Shown here one piece after another: positions 1-12,118 of a stretch of DNA of 64,000 nucleotides (its first letter is position 1; each line of letters opens with the position of its first letter). Both the position numbers and the translations under genes were made by a program. The notes beneath the pieces were generated by a model. It did not search any database. It was not told where the DNA came from and worked only from the letters and a program-made list of their open reading frames with translations. Location of the stretch: the NCBI GenBank assembly GCA_038503035.1, contig JAVSML010019068.1, positions 66,021 through 130,020 of the forward strand. The letters run 5' to 3'. This DNA is from Crocodylus rhombifer (Eukaryota; Chordata; Crocodylia; Crocodylidae).

Positions 1-82
1 AGCACCCAAAATACTTAAATATGAAGAGCTTTAATTACGCTTGCTCTGGCATAGCAAAAAGCCTCATAATTGTTCTCTAAAG

Positions 83-253
83 CAGTGGTCTCCAAAGTGG
101 GGTGTGTGCAAGACGATCCATTGGGATGTGGGAAGAAAATATTAGAACTTCTATTTAGATGTATATTTATATAAATATACATGTATTGGGGGGGTGTGCT
201 CAAAAATTTTTTACTGATAGGGGTGTGCAATCAAAAAAGTTCGGCGACCACTG
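83..253. repeat. hAT-type miniature element with 8-bp target duplication
   Basis: The element starts CAGTGGTCTCCAAAGT and its other end, reverse-complemented, reads CAGTGGTCGCCGAACT, giving terminal inverted repeats. The flanks are ctctaaag (75-82) and ctctaaac (254-261), a 7/8 match to an 8-bp duplication as hAT transposases make. It has no coding capacity at 171 bp and is mobilised, if ever, in trans. Confidence 0.75.
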
Positions 254-260
254 CTCTAAA

Positions 261-1060
261 CAGGCTTGTCCAACATGCAGCCCACCAAGGCATTTTCTGT
301 GGCCCCCGGTGCTTCTACGGGAAATGAAAGTAAACATTGTTTACTTTCATTCCCACCCCTTGTCCCTCCCCAGCCCCTCAGCAGCTTCCTAATGGCTGCT
401 GAAGGGCTAGGGAAGGGACAGGGTTCCCACACGCACCGTGTCAGCTTGATGTTGCCAACATGGTGTGTGCGGGAAGAGGAGTGCAGACCCGGCCCGCCTC
501 CTCCCGTCCCCAGCACCATGTGGGGAAGCCACCACTGCCTGGCCAGAGCGACTCGCCGCTCCCCACCTGCGAGCGAGAGGCAGACTGGCTTGGCTGCCCG
601 GCCCTGTGTTGCTGGCGAAGGCAAAGCAGTGTGGGCAGGTGCCTCCTCCTGCCGGGCTGTTGGCATTGGCCGTGCCGCGCAGGGTGGCCCCGGGCTCGGG
701 TGGAGCCTGCACTCACTGCGCCCTGAGGTGCTGCCAAGCCCCGGATCCAGCTCTAGCTCCAGCCCCCTCCAGCCCGGTGCGGCGATGCGGACCCATGGAG
801 GCGGTGAGGCAGCCAGGTGCACCCTTGTTGTCTGCCTCTGCCGTCTCCTGCCCGGCTGAGGTGCCACAGGTAGGGCTGGGCCGGGGTCAGGGCAGGAAGA
901 CTGTGCCTCCCCCGGGGCCAGAGCCGGTGACTGTGGGCTCCTGGCACCTGTGTGTGTGTGGGGGGGGGTCCCTGCCTTTCACAGGGGAGGGAGGCTCAGC
1001 TCTGACCCCCATTTCTTGGGACGAAGGCTTTAACCTCAAAGCCTGGTCTTCCCTCCTGAG
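261..1060. repeat. GC-rich segment, probably a hAT-related repeat
   Basis: It begins caggcttgtccaacatgcag, which resembles hAT ends of the CAGGGGTGTCCAAC type, and continues into a GC-rich body with a G run near 960. Composition matches the interiors of the hAT elements at 45.5 and 47.4 kb. No clean far end was found. It could instead contain a CpG-poor promoter, but CDCA4 exon 1 could not be recognised here. Confidence 0.3.
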
Positions 1061-1674
1061 AGTCGGCTGTGCCCATGCCCCAGAAGCCAGGTGCTGGACC
1101 ATTACAAAGGAAGGCAAAAACCTCCACAGTCTGCTCTAATCTAACCACAAGATAAAATTCCTTCCTGACCCCAGATTTGGCGATCAGTGGGACCCCGAGC
1201 AGAGGGGCAAGACCAGGGCTTGGCAGCATTTTTTGGGCAGTGCCAAAAATACCCACAGCCTGGACTTGTAAAATGTTGGCATGCCAGTGGCAGGCAACGG
1301 AGGAGCCACGAGGGGCTCTGTCCTTGTTGTGGCAGCATAGCCCTGACCCTTCCCCTGAAGTCTGCCCCGAGGCACACGTGCCAAGCAAAATGCCTCTGTG
1401 TACTATGCTCTGGCACCCATGGAAGAGGTTGCCTACCTCTGGACATAACCCTCTAGACAAAAACGTCTGGATTTGGTCCCAGAAGGAGCATTGGCATACC
1501 TCAGTCAAAGTCCCTAGCCTCGGCTGTAGCCAACACCCAGTACCTCTGAGGAAGACTTAAAAACACCCTGGCACATATAGCAGGAAAGGGAAGGGTGGTG
1601 GTTGGGGGCAACCAGCAAGGCCCAGAAGCATGAGAAGTACCCATAGTAGAACATAGGCATAGCTATGCCTATAT

Positions 1675-1810
1675 CAGGGGTAGGCAAAATATGGCCCACG
1701 AGCTGTATCCAGCCCACCAATTGATCCTATCTGGCTCACCACTGGGAGCCTGAGGAGCGAGGGTTGTGCCCTCTGTTGCTGCACTCTGCCTCAAATAATT
1801 GTCCACCCTG
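1675..1810. repeat. Short hAT-type element, family shared with 45.5 and 47.4 kb
   Basis: Starts CAGGGGTAGGCAAAATATGG and ends aataattgtccaccctg, the same ends as the larger elements at 45534 and 47394. Flanks gcctatat and atctagat match only in part, so the target duplication is eroded. It is a deleted, non-coding member of that family. Confidence 0.6.
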
Positions 1811-1818
1811 ATCTAGAT

Positions 1819-2214
1819 CAGTGGTTCTCAACCTTTCTTGTACCAGGACCCATTTGTAAACATAGATGGTCAGTCCCGACCCAGTGTCCCTCACTGCTCC
1901 TACCTCTAGACCCCATTACCCCAGTGTGTGGGGCATGGAGGGGCTCCAAGTAGCCCCTTGCAGGCTGGGACTCTGCCAGCCCACAAGAGAAAAGCCACAG
2001 TTATATATTTTTCTCCTTTAAAGGAGAACCCACTTTTAAAGTTTGCTCATGACCCTTTCACATATTCTTGAGACCTTCATTAGTGTCAAAGGGCACGTGA
2101 CATCACTTCCTGATGTGATGCCTCTTCCTGTGAGGTCTTTGAATATGGCTCGCTGGCTCACTGGGTGATAAGTTTGTGATCCATCCCCACATTCAGAAAG
2201 GTTGGACACCTCTC
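1819..2214. repeat. hAT-like element (CAGTGGTTCTCAACC end)
   Basis: The left end CAGTGGTTCTCAACCTTTC is typical of Charlie-like hAT elements. The right end, reverse-complemented, reads GAGAGGTGTCCAACCTTTC. It abuts the preceding element at atctagat. The right boundary is uncertain because the ends are not identical. Confidence 0.45.
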
Positions 2215-4173
2215 GTCTAAAACATGGTCTTACATTGCAAATTTCATTTAAATTTATGGAAGTATCATCTTTAGCTTGTGATCCACCTCTGTCACTAACC
2301 AAATAAATACATATCTTATGCTAGTATTACATTGTACTTTTGCTCCCTTTGTACGTATGACAATTTTCAGATCAGCACTTGTGAGATCCTTTTACTGGGC
2401 CCTATTTTGAGTGTTGAGTGGCTTCCTGGAATAGGCCTGGAGCAAAAAAAGGATACGTTTCACAGCACATTTTTTAGAAGCTCCTTTTGATTTAGCACAT
2501 CCTGCTTGTGCTGCTCTGTTAAACAGGCTGTGCAGTGCTGTCACCTCTTTGCAAGGGCTGACAACGACATCAGTCACTCTAGTAATACAAGACTGTCTGG
2601 ACATGGAAATAAGGAGATCAAGATGTTGTGGTTGAATCAAATATTGCAATGGGGAGCACAGTACAAAATTAAACAATTTGATCGTAGTTCACAGTCTGTA
2701 ATAGTGCAGTGTTATTTAACAAGAGTATCTGGGAAACATTATTATGCAGTCACAGGATAAGTTTCCTGCTTTAGAGCGAAGACTACCTTCACAACTTACT
2801 TGATACTAAAAGGTAGAATTAAATAGAATTTATTTAGTAATAGAGGATTTTATTATGTGTAGGTCGGTAGTTTAAAACATTTGATGTAGAACTGAAGTTT
2901 AAAGTCTGTACTAACAAGCATGATGCTGGTCATTTTAATCTTGTCTGTGAAACTGTGGTGATGTTACTTTGGTTTTATTATCCTGTTCCAAACTTTTCTA
3001 CACTTACTGATATATCTAGCTTCTTAAAAGAGGCTTGCAGCATTCTTGCAATGGCAAAAAGCCATGTTAAGCAGGCAGAAATCAAGATGGGGCAACTAAG
3101 ACTGGGCGTGCCAAAAGTCATCTCTGTCTTTTAGGGATTTAGAAATCTGTTTTTAAACAAATCTGCTTACATCTCAAAATTCACATATAAGAAATTTTAA
3201 GTCATATGCTTGTAGAAATGCAACTTTAATGTTCTTCAATATTTCTAGACTATTCCAACACAGCTACTATTTTTATTAAGGAATTGGAACATATGGGAGT
3301 TGTAGGGGGAGAAACTGCAAGTGTTAATGCATGGAAGCTAGTGCAATAGACACACACACACACACTCTCTCTCTCTCTGAGTAAACAGTTTAAGGATTTT
3401 TAATGCATATATCTCCCAGAATTTTACTGTGGGAAGCTTAGCCAAGTATTTTCATTAAAGTCAATGGGGTTGCAATAATTAAAATGCTATATCAATTTGG
3501 GAGGGTTGGAATTACTACTTACTCACCTTGACAAAATTGATTAATCATAGGTGTTTTAGTTCTGATAATGTAGCATAAATATACATTATATGCCTTCCAT
3601 TAAAAGAAAACTCAAAATTTAGGAAACACCTGAATTAAGGTTGCTTATACACTTTTAATTCAGTCCTTTATATTGCACCTTTAATTTACACGATTGAATA
3701 CTATTTTTTTAATTAATTGCACAAAATGCATGGTGGTCAGTGAATGAGCAGTTGCACTGAATTCCTTTGCATCTTTCTCCTATGTATGGCTTCAGGCCTA
3801 GTTTACTGCATGTTGCTTAAACCTGGTGCTGAATTAAGAACGATTAATTTCCTTACGGCAGTTCTGTAGTGCCCGTTGCCGCTAACTAATGAATTATTTT
3901 CACAACGTGCATGTGAGGTGGGGATATCAGTGTTGTTCTTCTTCCAATGACCCAGATAGACTTCTGCACAGGCTAAGGCCAAAATTCTTAGCAGTATTCT
4001 AATTCTGGATGCCTCGTTCGAGATTACTTAGGACCTGGCTTTTTTCTGAGCACTTCACATTATTGTGTATGTTCAAAGGTCAAAGCACTGTTTCTTTTGA
4101 TTGTTTGCAATTAGCTACCCAGTATTTCCACAGGTCAGCTTTGGAAAAGAAAAAAATTCTTGAGCTAATCATT
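2215..4173. other. Intergenic or intronic DNA, no gene seen
   Basis: AT-rich, no convincing open frame, no splice-bounded coding segment. The only simple structure seen is a (CA)/(CT) microsatellite near 3350. It could be part of the upstream intron of CDCA4. Confidence 0.5.
3350..3379. repeat. Compound (CA)n(CT)n microsatellite
   Basis: About eight CA units pass directly into about seven CT units. Confidence 0.95.
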
Positions 4174-5212
4174 TCAGAGGTTGGTGGTGGATGGGTCATA
4201 TTCGACCTGGGGAGAAGCGGGCAGCAGATTCCTCCAGGACTCCATCCTTGGGCCCGCGCTGTTCAATTTCTTTATCAGCGATTTGGACGACGGGGTGAAA
4301 AGCAACCTGTTTAAATTCGCTGATGATACCAAAATTTGGGGTGAGGTGAGCACACTAGTAGGGAGGGAAAGACTGCAGCAAGACCTGGATAGGTTACAGG
4401 GGTGGGCTAGCAAAAAACAGAATGCGCTTCAATACTGGCAAGTGCAGGGTGCTGCACGTGGGCAGTAGTAACCAGCAGGACACTTACAAGATGGGAAAAT
4501 CCCTTCTTGAGAGCATGGAGGCAGAAAGGGATCTTGGAGTTATTATTGACTCCAAGATGAATGTGGGCCGACACTGCGAGGTCACGGTTGGCAGGGCTTA
4601 TCGGACCTTGTCATGCATCCACAGGTGCATCTCTAGCAGGGCCAAGGAGGTGATCCTCCCCCTCTATGCAGCACTGGTCAGGCCACAGCTGGAGTACTGC
4701 ATCCAGTTCTGTGCGCCACACTTCAGGAGGGATGTGGACAACATTGAGAGGGTCCAGAGGAGGACCACCCGCCTGATCCAGGGACAACAGGGCAGACCCT
4801 ACAATGAGAGACTGTGGGACCTGAACCTGTTCAGCCTTCACAAGAGAAGGCTGAGGGGGGACCTGGTGACCGTCTGTAAACTCACTGGGGAGACCAGAAG
4901 GGTTTGAGAGAGACGTTGTTTCCCCTCGTGCCCCCTGGCACGACAAGGGATAACGGCCACAGGTTGTTGGAGAGTAGGTTCAGATCAGACATCTGCAAGA
5001 ACTACTTCACAGTTCGGGTGGCTAGGATCTGGGACCAACTTCCAAGGGAAGTGGTGCTGGCTCCTACCCTGGGGGTCTTCAAGAGGAGGCTTGATGCCTA
5101 CCTGGCTGGGATCATTTGAGCCCAGTTTTTTCTCCTACCCAAGCAGGGAGTCGGATTTGAAGATCTACAACGTCCCTTCCGACCCGACTTCTATGATTCT
5201 GTGATTCTCTGA
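4174..5212 (+). mobile_element. CR1 LINE, 5'-truncated (reverse-transcriptase 3' half)
   Basis: Frames at 4181-4468, 4422-4907 and 4904-5119 are consecutive pieces of a CR1 ORF2: a VVDGSYSTW segment, an FADDTK reverse-transcriptase active-site motif, then the C-terminal region with HRCISSRAKEVILPLYAAL. Frameshifts separate the pieces. The end carries the CR1 terminal repeats (ttctatgattctgtgattctc). The copy is dead: the 5' part of RT and the endonuclease are missing. It is related to the copies at 15.5 and 19.6 kb but more diverged. Confidence 0.92.
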
Positions 5213-7146
5213 TTTCATATTTGGCCTTTAATTTGCTCAAGGTGTTCTCTAACCTCATTCTTGGGTATGGCTTAGCCACTTCCATGGAAACTTTATGAAA
5301 AAAAAAATTCAGGCTGAGACAGCTCTAGTAGGAAAATCCTAACCCAAATGGCTGAAGTTTGGCAGAAGTTTTATATGCACCTGACAACGGGGTCTTTATA
5401 TTTGAAAGTATTGACTAACTTTAGCTATAGGAATACCTTCTGCTTGTATGCATGCATGTGTAACATCCTAGGGCTATTTGGCTCATCCTCTCTTACGCAC
5501 CTACTGCTACTGAATACCATACGCTGCTCCCTTTTTTGCATCCTATTACTTTAGAGGTTTTAGCACCATTGTACTAGATGGGATGGGATATTAGGAAGGC
5601 CCTGCCAGGCCTTCTACAATTCTGAAGATCTCTAGGAGTGAAAGACTTTCCTCCTGACACTTCTTTGCCCCCAAAAATCTAGCAACATTCTCTTTTGTGG
5701 ATAATGTGTGGAAGTAGGCTGACAGCTGCCACAATCAGCTCACTTAATGCTGGCATTCGCCCGACTTGTGGAAAGGGCTTGGGAAGTCTCAGCAGTGTGC
5801 AGAACTTGGACTGTTGTCTGTTAAGAATATGATCTGATTTATGATAGTTTTGTTTTTTTTTCTTACTTAATGTGTTTGGAAGCAACCCTTCTGCAGTTGT
5901 ATGAAAAAACCCAGATTCATGTAGTCAAGGTTTTACAAATCACTCTCGCAGACAGTGCAGCTATTGTTTCAGTACTGTACCTTATAGTGTAGTGGTAGCA
6001 AATCTATTCTTTTTGCAGTACTGGGTGCCCATGCAAGCAAGAAGGAAAACCATAGCATTTATTTTTAATCCAAAGATTAACTTCTTTGTGGTTCTTCAAG
6101 TATGTATTGTTGTGGCCCTCATTGTCAGCCCATATTTGTGTGCACTTGGAATCTTTTTCCAAGCAGCCACACCTGTCAGGCTTATGCATGCACTTAGTGC
6201 TGCTTTTTGCTCCTGTGAAGAGGTATAAAAGATGGAGCAGCTGTGACCCACCCAGAGGCAGCGCAACAGCACCTAGGCAGGCCATGATCCTCTACTTGTT
6301 CTTAAGTCTTTTAACTTGTTATTTCTGTAGGTTTTGTTCTGTTTTGTGAAGCTAAGAAATCCAGTTTGGAAGTTTCCTTCTCCCTACCCCCGAGAGTGCC
6401 TAGCTACCATCATAGCACATGCTAAACTTGTGGGGTTTAAATCCTGTCCAGCAGAGGTGCCGAGTATATGGAGGAGTCCGAGGGCCCTGGCCACCCTTGG
6501 GAAAAGGGCTGTCACTTGAAACGTGTATAACTTTCCACATGTCCATCATCTTGGGTCCCCTGGCAAACGTAAAAGTCGGTGCCTGTGTTATCCAACATCT
6601 TGTTTTAGGCCTTTATTCACTAGGTACAGCAGGAGCCTCCTGTTTCGGGGGAGGGTGTTTCCAGGAGAAATACTCTGTCTGCTGTTCATTCATATCTTGT
6701 ACTTGAAGGTTAGGGTAAATTAAGTCCAAATTGCATTTACCTCTGCAATCAGGAAAGTTTGTCTGACCCTGAAGAGATAGAAACTACCCAGCTGAAATCA
6801 AAAAGACTTGCTTTGATGACAGGCACTATTCCCCTATTTTGAGGAGGGAGAACAGGACATAAAAAAAGTGCTAAAACCTTTGGTGCCCTTGGTTCAGATC
6901 CTGACTACTTCAGTACTGATATCAGCAGCATTATTAGCCTCAACACTGGTAATGACGACATTGCCCCCAAGACGGACAGACCCATGTCCATGCTTCATAA
7001 AGAGTAGAGCAGAAGTCCCACATCAAATGTAAGTGGAGCTCTGCATGTGCAGCAAAATCATCCTGCAAGGAGGGTGGCGCTACTTCGGGGACACATTTTC
7101 TGAGCCGTCATTGGTGTCAAGGTCTGAAGACAAAGCACCAGTCATG
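5213..7146. other. Non-coding stretch, nothing recognised
   Basis: No splice-bounded coding segment or clear repeat ends. Open frames of 60-95 codons near 6000-6700 overlap each other on both strands and match no family I know. Confidence 0.5.
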
Positions 7147-7234
7147 GGGAATCGAAGAATGTTAGGGTGGAAGGAACCGAAGGAGGTCATCTAGGCCAAC
7201 CATCTGCTAAAACAGCCCCTTTAACTGCCTAGCC

Positions 7235-7617
7235 CAGGAGTTTTCAACCCTTTTTTAGTTAGTGTACCCCTGGCAGCTGGATGTGGAGGAGGGGGTGGCA
7301 TGTGGCTGGGTGCCGAGCAGTGGCAGCCNNNNNNNNNNNNNNNNNNNNNNNNNNNNNNNNNNNNNNNNNNNNNNNNNNNNNNNNNNNNNNNNNNNNNNNN
7401 NNNNNNNNNNNNNNNNNNNNNNNNNNNNCCCCCCCGCACCCACCTGTGTGGCCCACAGAGGGGTGCTGCTACCTTTGCCCCACCCCGGCCCTGCTCCTGG
7501 GAGGCAACAGCACTGAGTGGTAGGTGGTGGTGCTCTATCCCTGCTCGCCCGTGCATACCCCCTAGGGCCTTCCCATGTACCCCCAGGGGTACGCCTACCC
7601 CTAGTTGACAACCCCTG
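7235..7617. repeat. hAT-type element with perfect 8-bp target duplication
   Basis: Left end CAGGAGTTTTCAACCC; right end, reverse-complemented, CAGGGGTTGTCAACTAGG. Flanks are gcctagcc at 7227-7234 and again at 7618-7625, identical. It sits inside an older CR1 fragment. Its GC-rich centre is interrupted by the 100-N gap, so true length is unknown. Confidence 0.88.
7329..7428. other. Assembly gap (100 N)
   Basis: Exactly 100 N, a conventional size for a gap of unknown length. It lies in the GC-rich centre of a hAT element. Open frames running through it are meaningless. Confidence 0.99.
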
Positions 7618-7977
7618 GCCTAGCCCACTCTTAAACTTTTGTTGGAGATTCAAAGGTGCAAGACAGACTAACTCTGATGCTGCGGTCCACAGCTTTGCTG
7701 AGCAGAAAATCTTTCCCATTTTCAAGCTGTGCTATGATAGACACTTCTGTAGTCCTTCTGTTCTGGGAGCCACAAGGATTAACACTGCTACCAAGAGCAG
7801 GCAAACAGCTGCCTGTTTTGAACCTAGTGAAAGGGCTTTATTCCTTTCACCTTATTTTTGAAGTGGAAAAACACAGCCAGGTAATAATACCCAAGAGCTT
7901 TCAAACCTTACATGAATTTCAAGTAGTATATGAAAAGAACAGGTTCCCCGAAGAGATCCAGGGCCACAGCAGGTACA

Positions 7978-8127
7978 ATGGTGTGCAATGCTTGTGTGCA
8001 TCTGGAACTCCTGAGACGGGTAGAAACCCTCGGAAGAACCTACGTCTTCAGCAACCAGATGAACGAGTACTACTCCCGCAAGGACTTGAGGGCGGCAGTG
8101 AAACGGAAGAGGGGCTCTGAATCATGA
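7978..8127 (+). CDS. Unidentified short open frame, possible exon or retrocopy
   Basis: From an ATG at 7978 the frame gives about 49 codons to TGA, in a 65-codon open stretch starting at 7930. The peptide is rich in charged residues, has natural-looking composition, and ends in a basic KRKRGSES tail. A different frame (7656-8120) overlaps it and also stays open. I do not recognise either. There is no clear splice acceptor just upstream. It could be chance, a decayed retrocopy, or a terminal exon of an unknown gene. Confidence 0.15.
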   Translation: MVCNACVHLELLRRVETLGRTYVFSNQMNEYYSRKDLRAAVKRKRGSES

Positions 8128-8349
8128 CGTGCTGAGGTGCCTTAGGACATTGGAGGTCAACATGGTAGTGTAAGAATGATGTTGTAGTTGTGATGGTCCA
8201 GAAATTGTGAGAGGCAAAAATTTCTTAGGTGATGCATTTTATGTGACTAGTTGTGTAGTTGGGGTAGTTAGGCAAGCTTTTGAATGCAAAACACTCTCCT
8301 TCAGGGCTGACATCAAGAAGCCAGGCACAGCATAGTAAAGAACAGCAGA

Positions 8350-8480
8350 CTTTACTATGTTGTTTTTTACTATGTTGTGCCGGAGTCCATGGGATCAGAC
8401 CTGAGGAAGAATGTCTTGTATTTGAAAGATTGTCTAACTCTCTCGTAACTGCATAGTTGGTCCAATAAAAGATATCACTG
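8350..8480 (+). repeat. Interspersed repeat tail, copy 1
   Basis: Contains cctgaggaagaatg, gaaagattgtct and gttggtccaataaaagatat in order. The same ordered motifs recur in eroded form at about 35280-35400. This is a retroelement-like 3' tail commonly seen in reptile DNA, but I cannot assign its class. Confidence 0.5.
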
Positions 8481-9464
8481 TAAGGCAGCCCATGGCTTCA
8501 GCGTGAATTACAGAGCTTCCCCTTGCTGGAAGCTGTTTGGCTCAGTACTATTTTGCTATAACGCTGATTTTTAAAATTGATACCTGATTCCACTTAGTGC
8601 TCAGTGAGTTTTGCTATAATGCTCGCAGTTGCCATCTTGGGTCATCAGTTTCTCTTAACTCTCGTTTTTTCTAGAAACAAAAGCACTAAGCAGGAGTTGC
8701 TTGTACCATCTTTGAGGCTGGATGGTTACTTTTGCAGCTTGGTATCGGGTAGTAAATTGCTTGAATACATGCTAACAGTTTATTGCTTCATTAACATGTT
8801 AATCCCTACTTTAAATGTAATGTCTGCCAGGGCCTGTTACTCAAAGGTTTTGGGTGTACGTGCATGAATTTCACAATTTGTGGACTACAGTATCTCACTT
8901 AGTGTAGGAATAAGTAGCCTTTTCTTTTCATACCTGTTCTAGTGGAGCTGGTTAATATCAAAGCATTGTTACTTTGAGGCATATCCTTTCAACTATTTCT
9001 GTCTGGGATTGTGACTGTAGCTTTATTACAGCAGTAGTTCATAAGTCCCTGGGAACAGTGTTTTGAGAACTTGAGATTTGTAGCATGCTTTCAGATGGGT
9101 TTTTTTTTTTCCTTTCTCTTTGACAAGGTCTAGAAAACACCAACAAGAACAGCTCTGAAAAATATCATAATATCCAGCCAAACAAGAGTTTTCATGATTT
9201 TGTAGACTTGCCCCTGAATTTTTTATATAGCTATGCAAGATCCCTTTCAGATTTACAATTTAATTCACTAGCATCTATTTTTAAGGGAGCATTTTCTCTC
9301 ATGTCACTAAAAAGGCTTCTGCACAATACTTAAACCATACTTAATATCTTTATTTTTAGGCATTTCTGTGATGTTCTTTGGTCTGCTTTTGACTCCATGC
9401 TTGCCATATGGTAAATGTGGACAGGTCTACATATGTATACAATTCGAGTCCTGGGGAGATTAAA
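8481..9464. other. Non-coding stretch, nothing recognised
   Basis: No supported gene. Open frames such as 8604-8867 match nothing recognised and lack splice context. Confidence 0.45.
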
Positions 9465-9805
9465 ATATACTTGAGAAGTCTAAAAAATGACATACAAGGA
9501 AGACTTGGGATTATTTAGACTGGAGAAGAGATGTGTGAGGGGGATTTTGTAATTCTGCAAATACAAAGGGGGCTTTATAAAAGAGGATGGTGTTTGGTCA
9601 TTCTTTGTCCACAGAGGGGAGGACAAAAATAAATGGGCTTAAAACCATAAGAAAGGATATTTGGACAAGATATTAGGCAGAACTTTCTGGTTTGGGACTT
9701 TGCCTTTTTGGACATTTTTAAGTTCAGGTTATCTCAAATGGTTTAGGCAGTGATGTCCTCCCCTCAGCAGGGGGCTTGAAGAGATGACGTCCTAAAGTTG
9801 TTTCT
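9465..9805 (+). mobile_element. Ancient CR1 3'-end fragment
   Basis: Reads through a decayed CR1 C-terminal region: gacttgggattatttagact then ggagaagag corresponds to the LFSLEKRR part, followed by ggacaagatattaggcagaa, cagtgatgtcctcccct and a gagatgacgtcct end. No open frame remains. Confidence 0.6.
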
Positions 9806-11207
9806 AACTTCCCCCAAAATACTTTTTTTCAGGATTTTTGCTTTGGGGTGGAGGTTCTCTCGTTCTAGAGAATCTAGGCAATTATCTTCATTCTCAGGGT
9901 TACAGGATTTGAGATTAACAGCCAAAACCTGGTTCCTCCCAAACCACCTTCCCTACTCAGCAGAAGCCTGCAGTCTTAATCTCCAGTGACTTCCATATCT
10001 GCCCAGTATCTTCCGGAAGAAGCAGCAAGTCCTGTTCCCTGCCTCTGCTCCTGCCGCACAGGTCATCTCCCTGCACTTTCCATTTAGCCATTCTTCAATA
10101 AGTGGGGCTCCAGGGCTGCTTTATTTCTTTCTTAAGTTTGAAAAGTTGAGAGTAGTCTTTGCAAAAAAATTGTCTTTAAATCAAACTACTTCTCTGGCTC
10201 ATTGTTGCAATAACTGCCTGTCTTCAGGCAGAAAACTTGAGCAGCAGTGTAAAGCAGCTGTAGCAAGCAAATTCTTCTGCCTGCTATCTCTGCATCAATT
10301 CATAGCTGTTTTTCCCCTGCCTTTTTTACCTTTTAATCTGCTTGAATATTTATATTGGCATAAGCAGATAAATGGTTTGAAATCTCTTATGTATATTTTG
10401 AGGTAGAATATTTGTGTAGAAATATGCATTTGGGAAAGGACTAGGCATTTGGGCTGATAGGTACTTACTGCATGCATTAAACAGTATTCATATTGGGTGT
10501 GTATGTGGGCCTTTCTGGACACAGCTTTTTCTATTGTGTGTCCTATTTTTAGTTATTGCTTGGAGGTTATCTAACCATGCTTTTGAAATGTAGTGACTGA
10601 CATACTTAAGCTACTGACTTAACATACCAAGCTACAGAGTCCATTTTGCAAGTGTATGGGACAAGTGTGTGTGGTTAACAGGAAAAGTTATTTTAACTGC
10701 ACGGTTCAGTTTCTGTTCAAACCAGCTTGTTTTTCAAATCGGAAAAAATAGAGAGAGAAGACTTAGGGAAATTTTGACCCTTACAGGTATTTCTTCAGGG
10801 TACTCTGAAAATAGTTTTTGAATTGAAATATGGTATCTACTAGTAGGTGAATTATAATGAAAATAATTATTCTGCTTAACTAAGGGAATTCTAAACATAA
10901 ACCTCCCTATTCAGCAGGATAATCATTATCCTTTTTCTTATCTTTCTTGAATCCCTCCTTAATTCTGTTGGACTCGTGTGAAAGGAGTGAGTTATGCTGT
11001 AGATCATTCATATACAGGTGATTTGAAACCCACTTAATTCATAGCAGGTTGCTGAGTGACAGATGATCTGTACAGCTGTTTGCTGCAACTTTGTACTTCA
11101 AAGGGTATGGTTTCTCCAGTCAGCTGTAGTCCTGCACCACTGATAAGAAAATGGGGTCCTTTGAAGTAGGGCTTTTCCCTCTGCAGCCATTTTCTGTAAC
11201 TGTAGTA
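9806..11207. other. Non-coding stretch, nothing recognised
   Basis: AT-rich sequence with short open frames only; likely part of the region upstream of, or intron 1 of, CDCA4. No exon 1 could be defined. Confidence 0.45.
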
Positions 11208-11741
11208 CAGGCAGTCCTCGGACTTAGGACACAGTTGGTTCCTGAAAACTGCATCTGAAATTAAATGTAACTCGGGACTGATTTTTTTTTTTTCCATAGG
11301 AAACAATGTTATAAATGGGGGATTGGTTCCTAAACCAAAGCCTGATACCCTATATTCACCAAAAATAACCCAGAACTTTGTACTCCGTCAATTATAGATG
11401 AGTAATATAGCAACATTAATGTATTTATATTGTAAATAGCGGTCACATTGATTTGGAAGGACTTCTTTGAGGTGACTTTGCTGGACTTTTTGAAGGGCTC
11501 TTGGTTGGACTTTTCTCAGGACACTTGGCTGCAGGTTCTTTTGGAGCCTTGTCTGCTCTAAAGAAAATGTCTAAGGAAGTTTGGCCAGATGTTCTCCAGG
11601 GAGATGGGCGATGCAGCAGATTTGTTCGCTGGCGTGGCATTGGGTTGGATCAGGCATTGTAAAGTCAAAACTGATGTCGAAGTTGAAACAGGGTGTCATT
11701 TTATAAATGTAACTCGAAACGTTGTAAGTTGAGACTGCTTG
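11208..11741. mobile_element. Tc1/mariner (Tigger/pogo-like) transposon remnant
   Basis: Left end caggcagtcctcggacttag follows a TA. The right end, reverse-complemented, reads caagcagtctcaacttacaa, a diverged inverted repeat. A minus-strand frame at 11443-11640 carries a QTSLDIFF segment followed by a Lys/Ser/Pro repeat tail; a similar Q-x-LD-x-FF motif is common near the C terminus of Tigger transposases. The rest of the transposase is deleted. Confidence 0.45.
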
Positions 11742-12118
11742 TTTACCTTTTATTACTTCACAACCCTCCTTCTTCTTGGTGGGTAAGGATCTAACCCCAT
11801 AAAGTGTATGGGTTCCACTGTAGTCCAAAATATGTGGCCCAGCAAAGCTGCTGAACGTTTAATTAAAAATAAATAAATCTCCAGTTGTAAACTCTCTTGG
11901 TTTTTAATCAATTTTGCAATCCTTTGTAATGAATGGGGTATATTTTATTGTATAGTTGGAGTATTATATTGTCTGATATAGAATAGTAATTGTGGGTAAG
12001 AAATACTGTATCTACATCATGCTAGCAGAAACTTCTTGGGGATTTTATTCTGATTTGAAATGACTTTATGCACTCAGTTTCCACTAGCACTGATTAACTT
12101 TCATGCAAATTCTCTTCA

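Larger units (their letters stand above)
7147..7665 (-). mobile_element. Old CR1 3' end, split by a hAT insertion
   Basis: The stretch gggtggaaggaaccgaagg with aggtcatctaggccaacc is the reverse complement of the usual CR1 3' end. It resumes after the hAT element at about 7618 with cactcttaaacttttgttgg followed by agattc, which continues the CR1 consensus. Only a short 3' piece remains. Confidence 0.7.

Noticed and set aside
256..1139. Long overlapping open frames on both strands (up to 224 codons)
   Set aside because: They lie in GC-rich repeat-like sequence where stop codons are rare, overlap in several frames, and show no domain or splice context.
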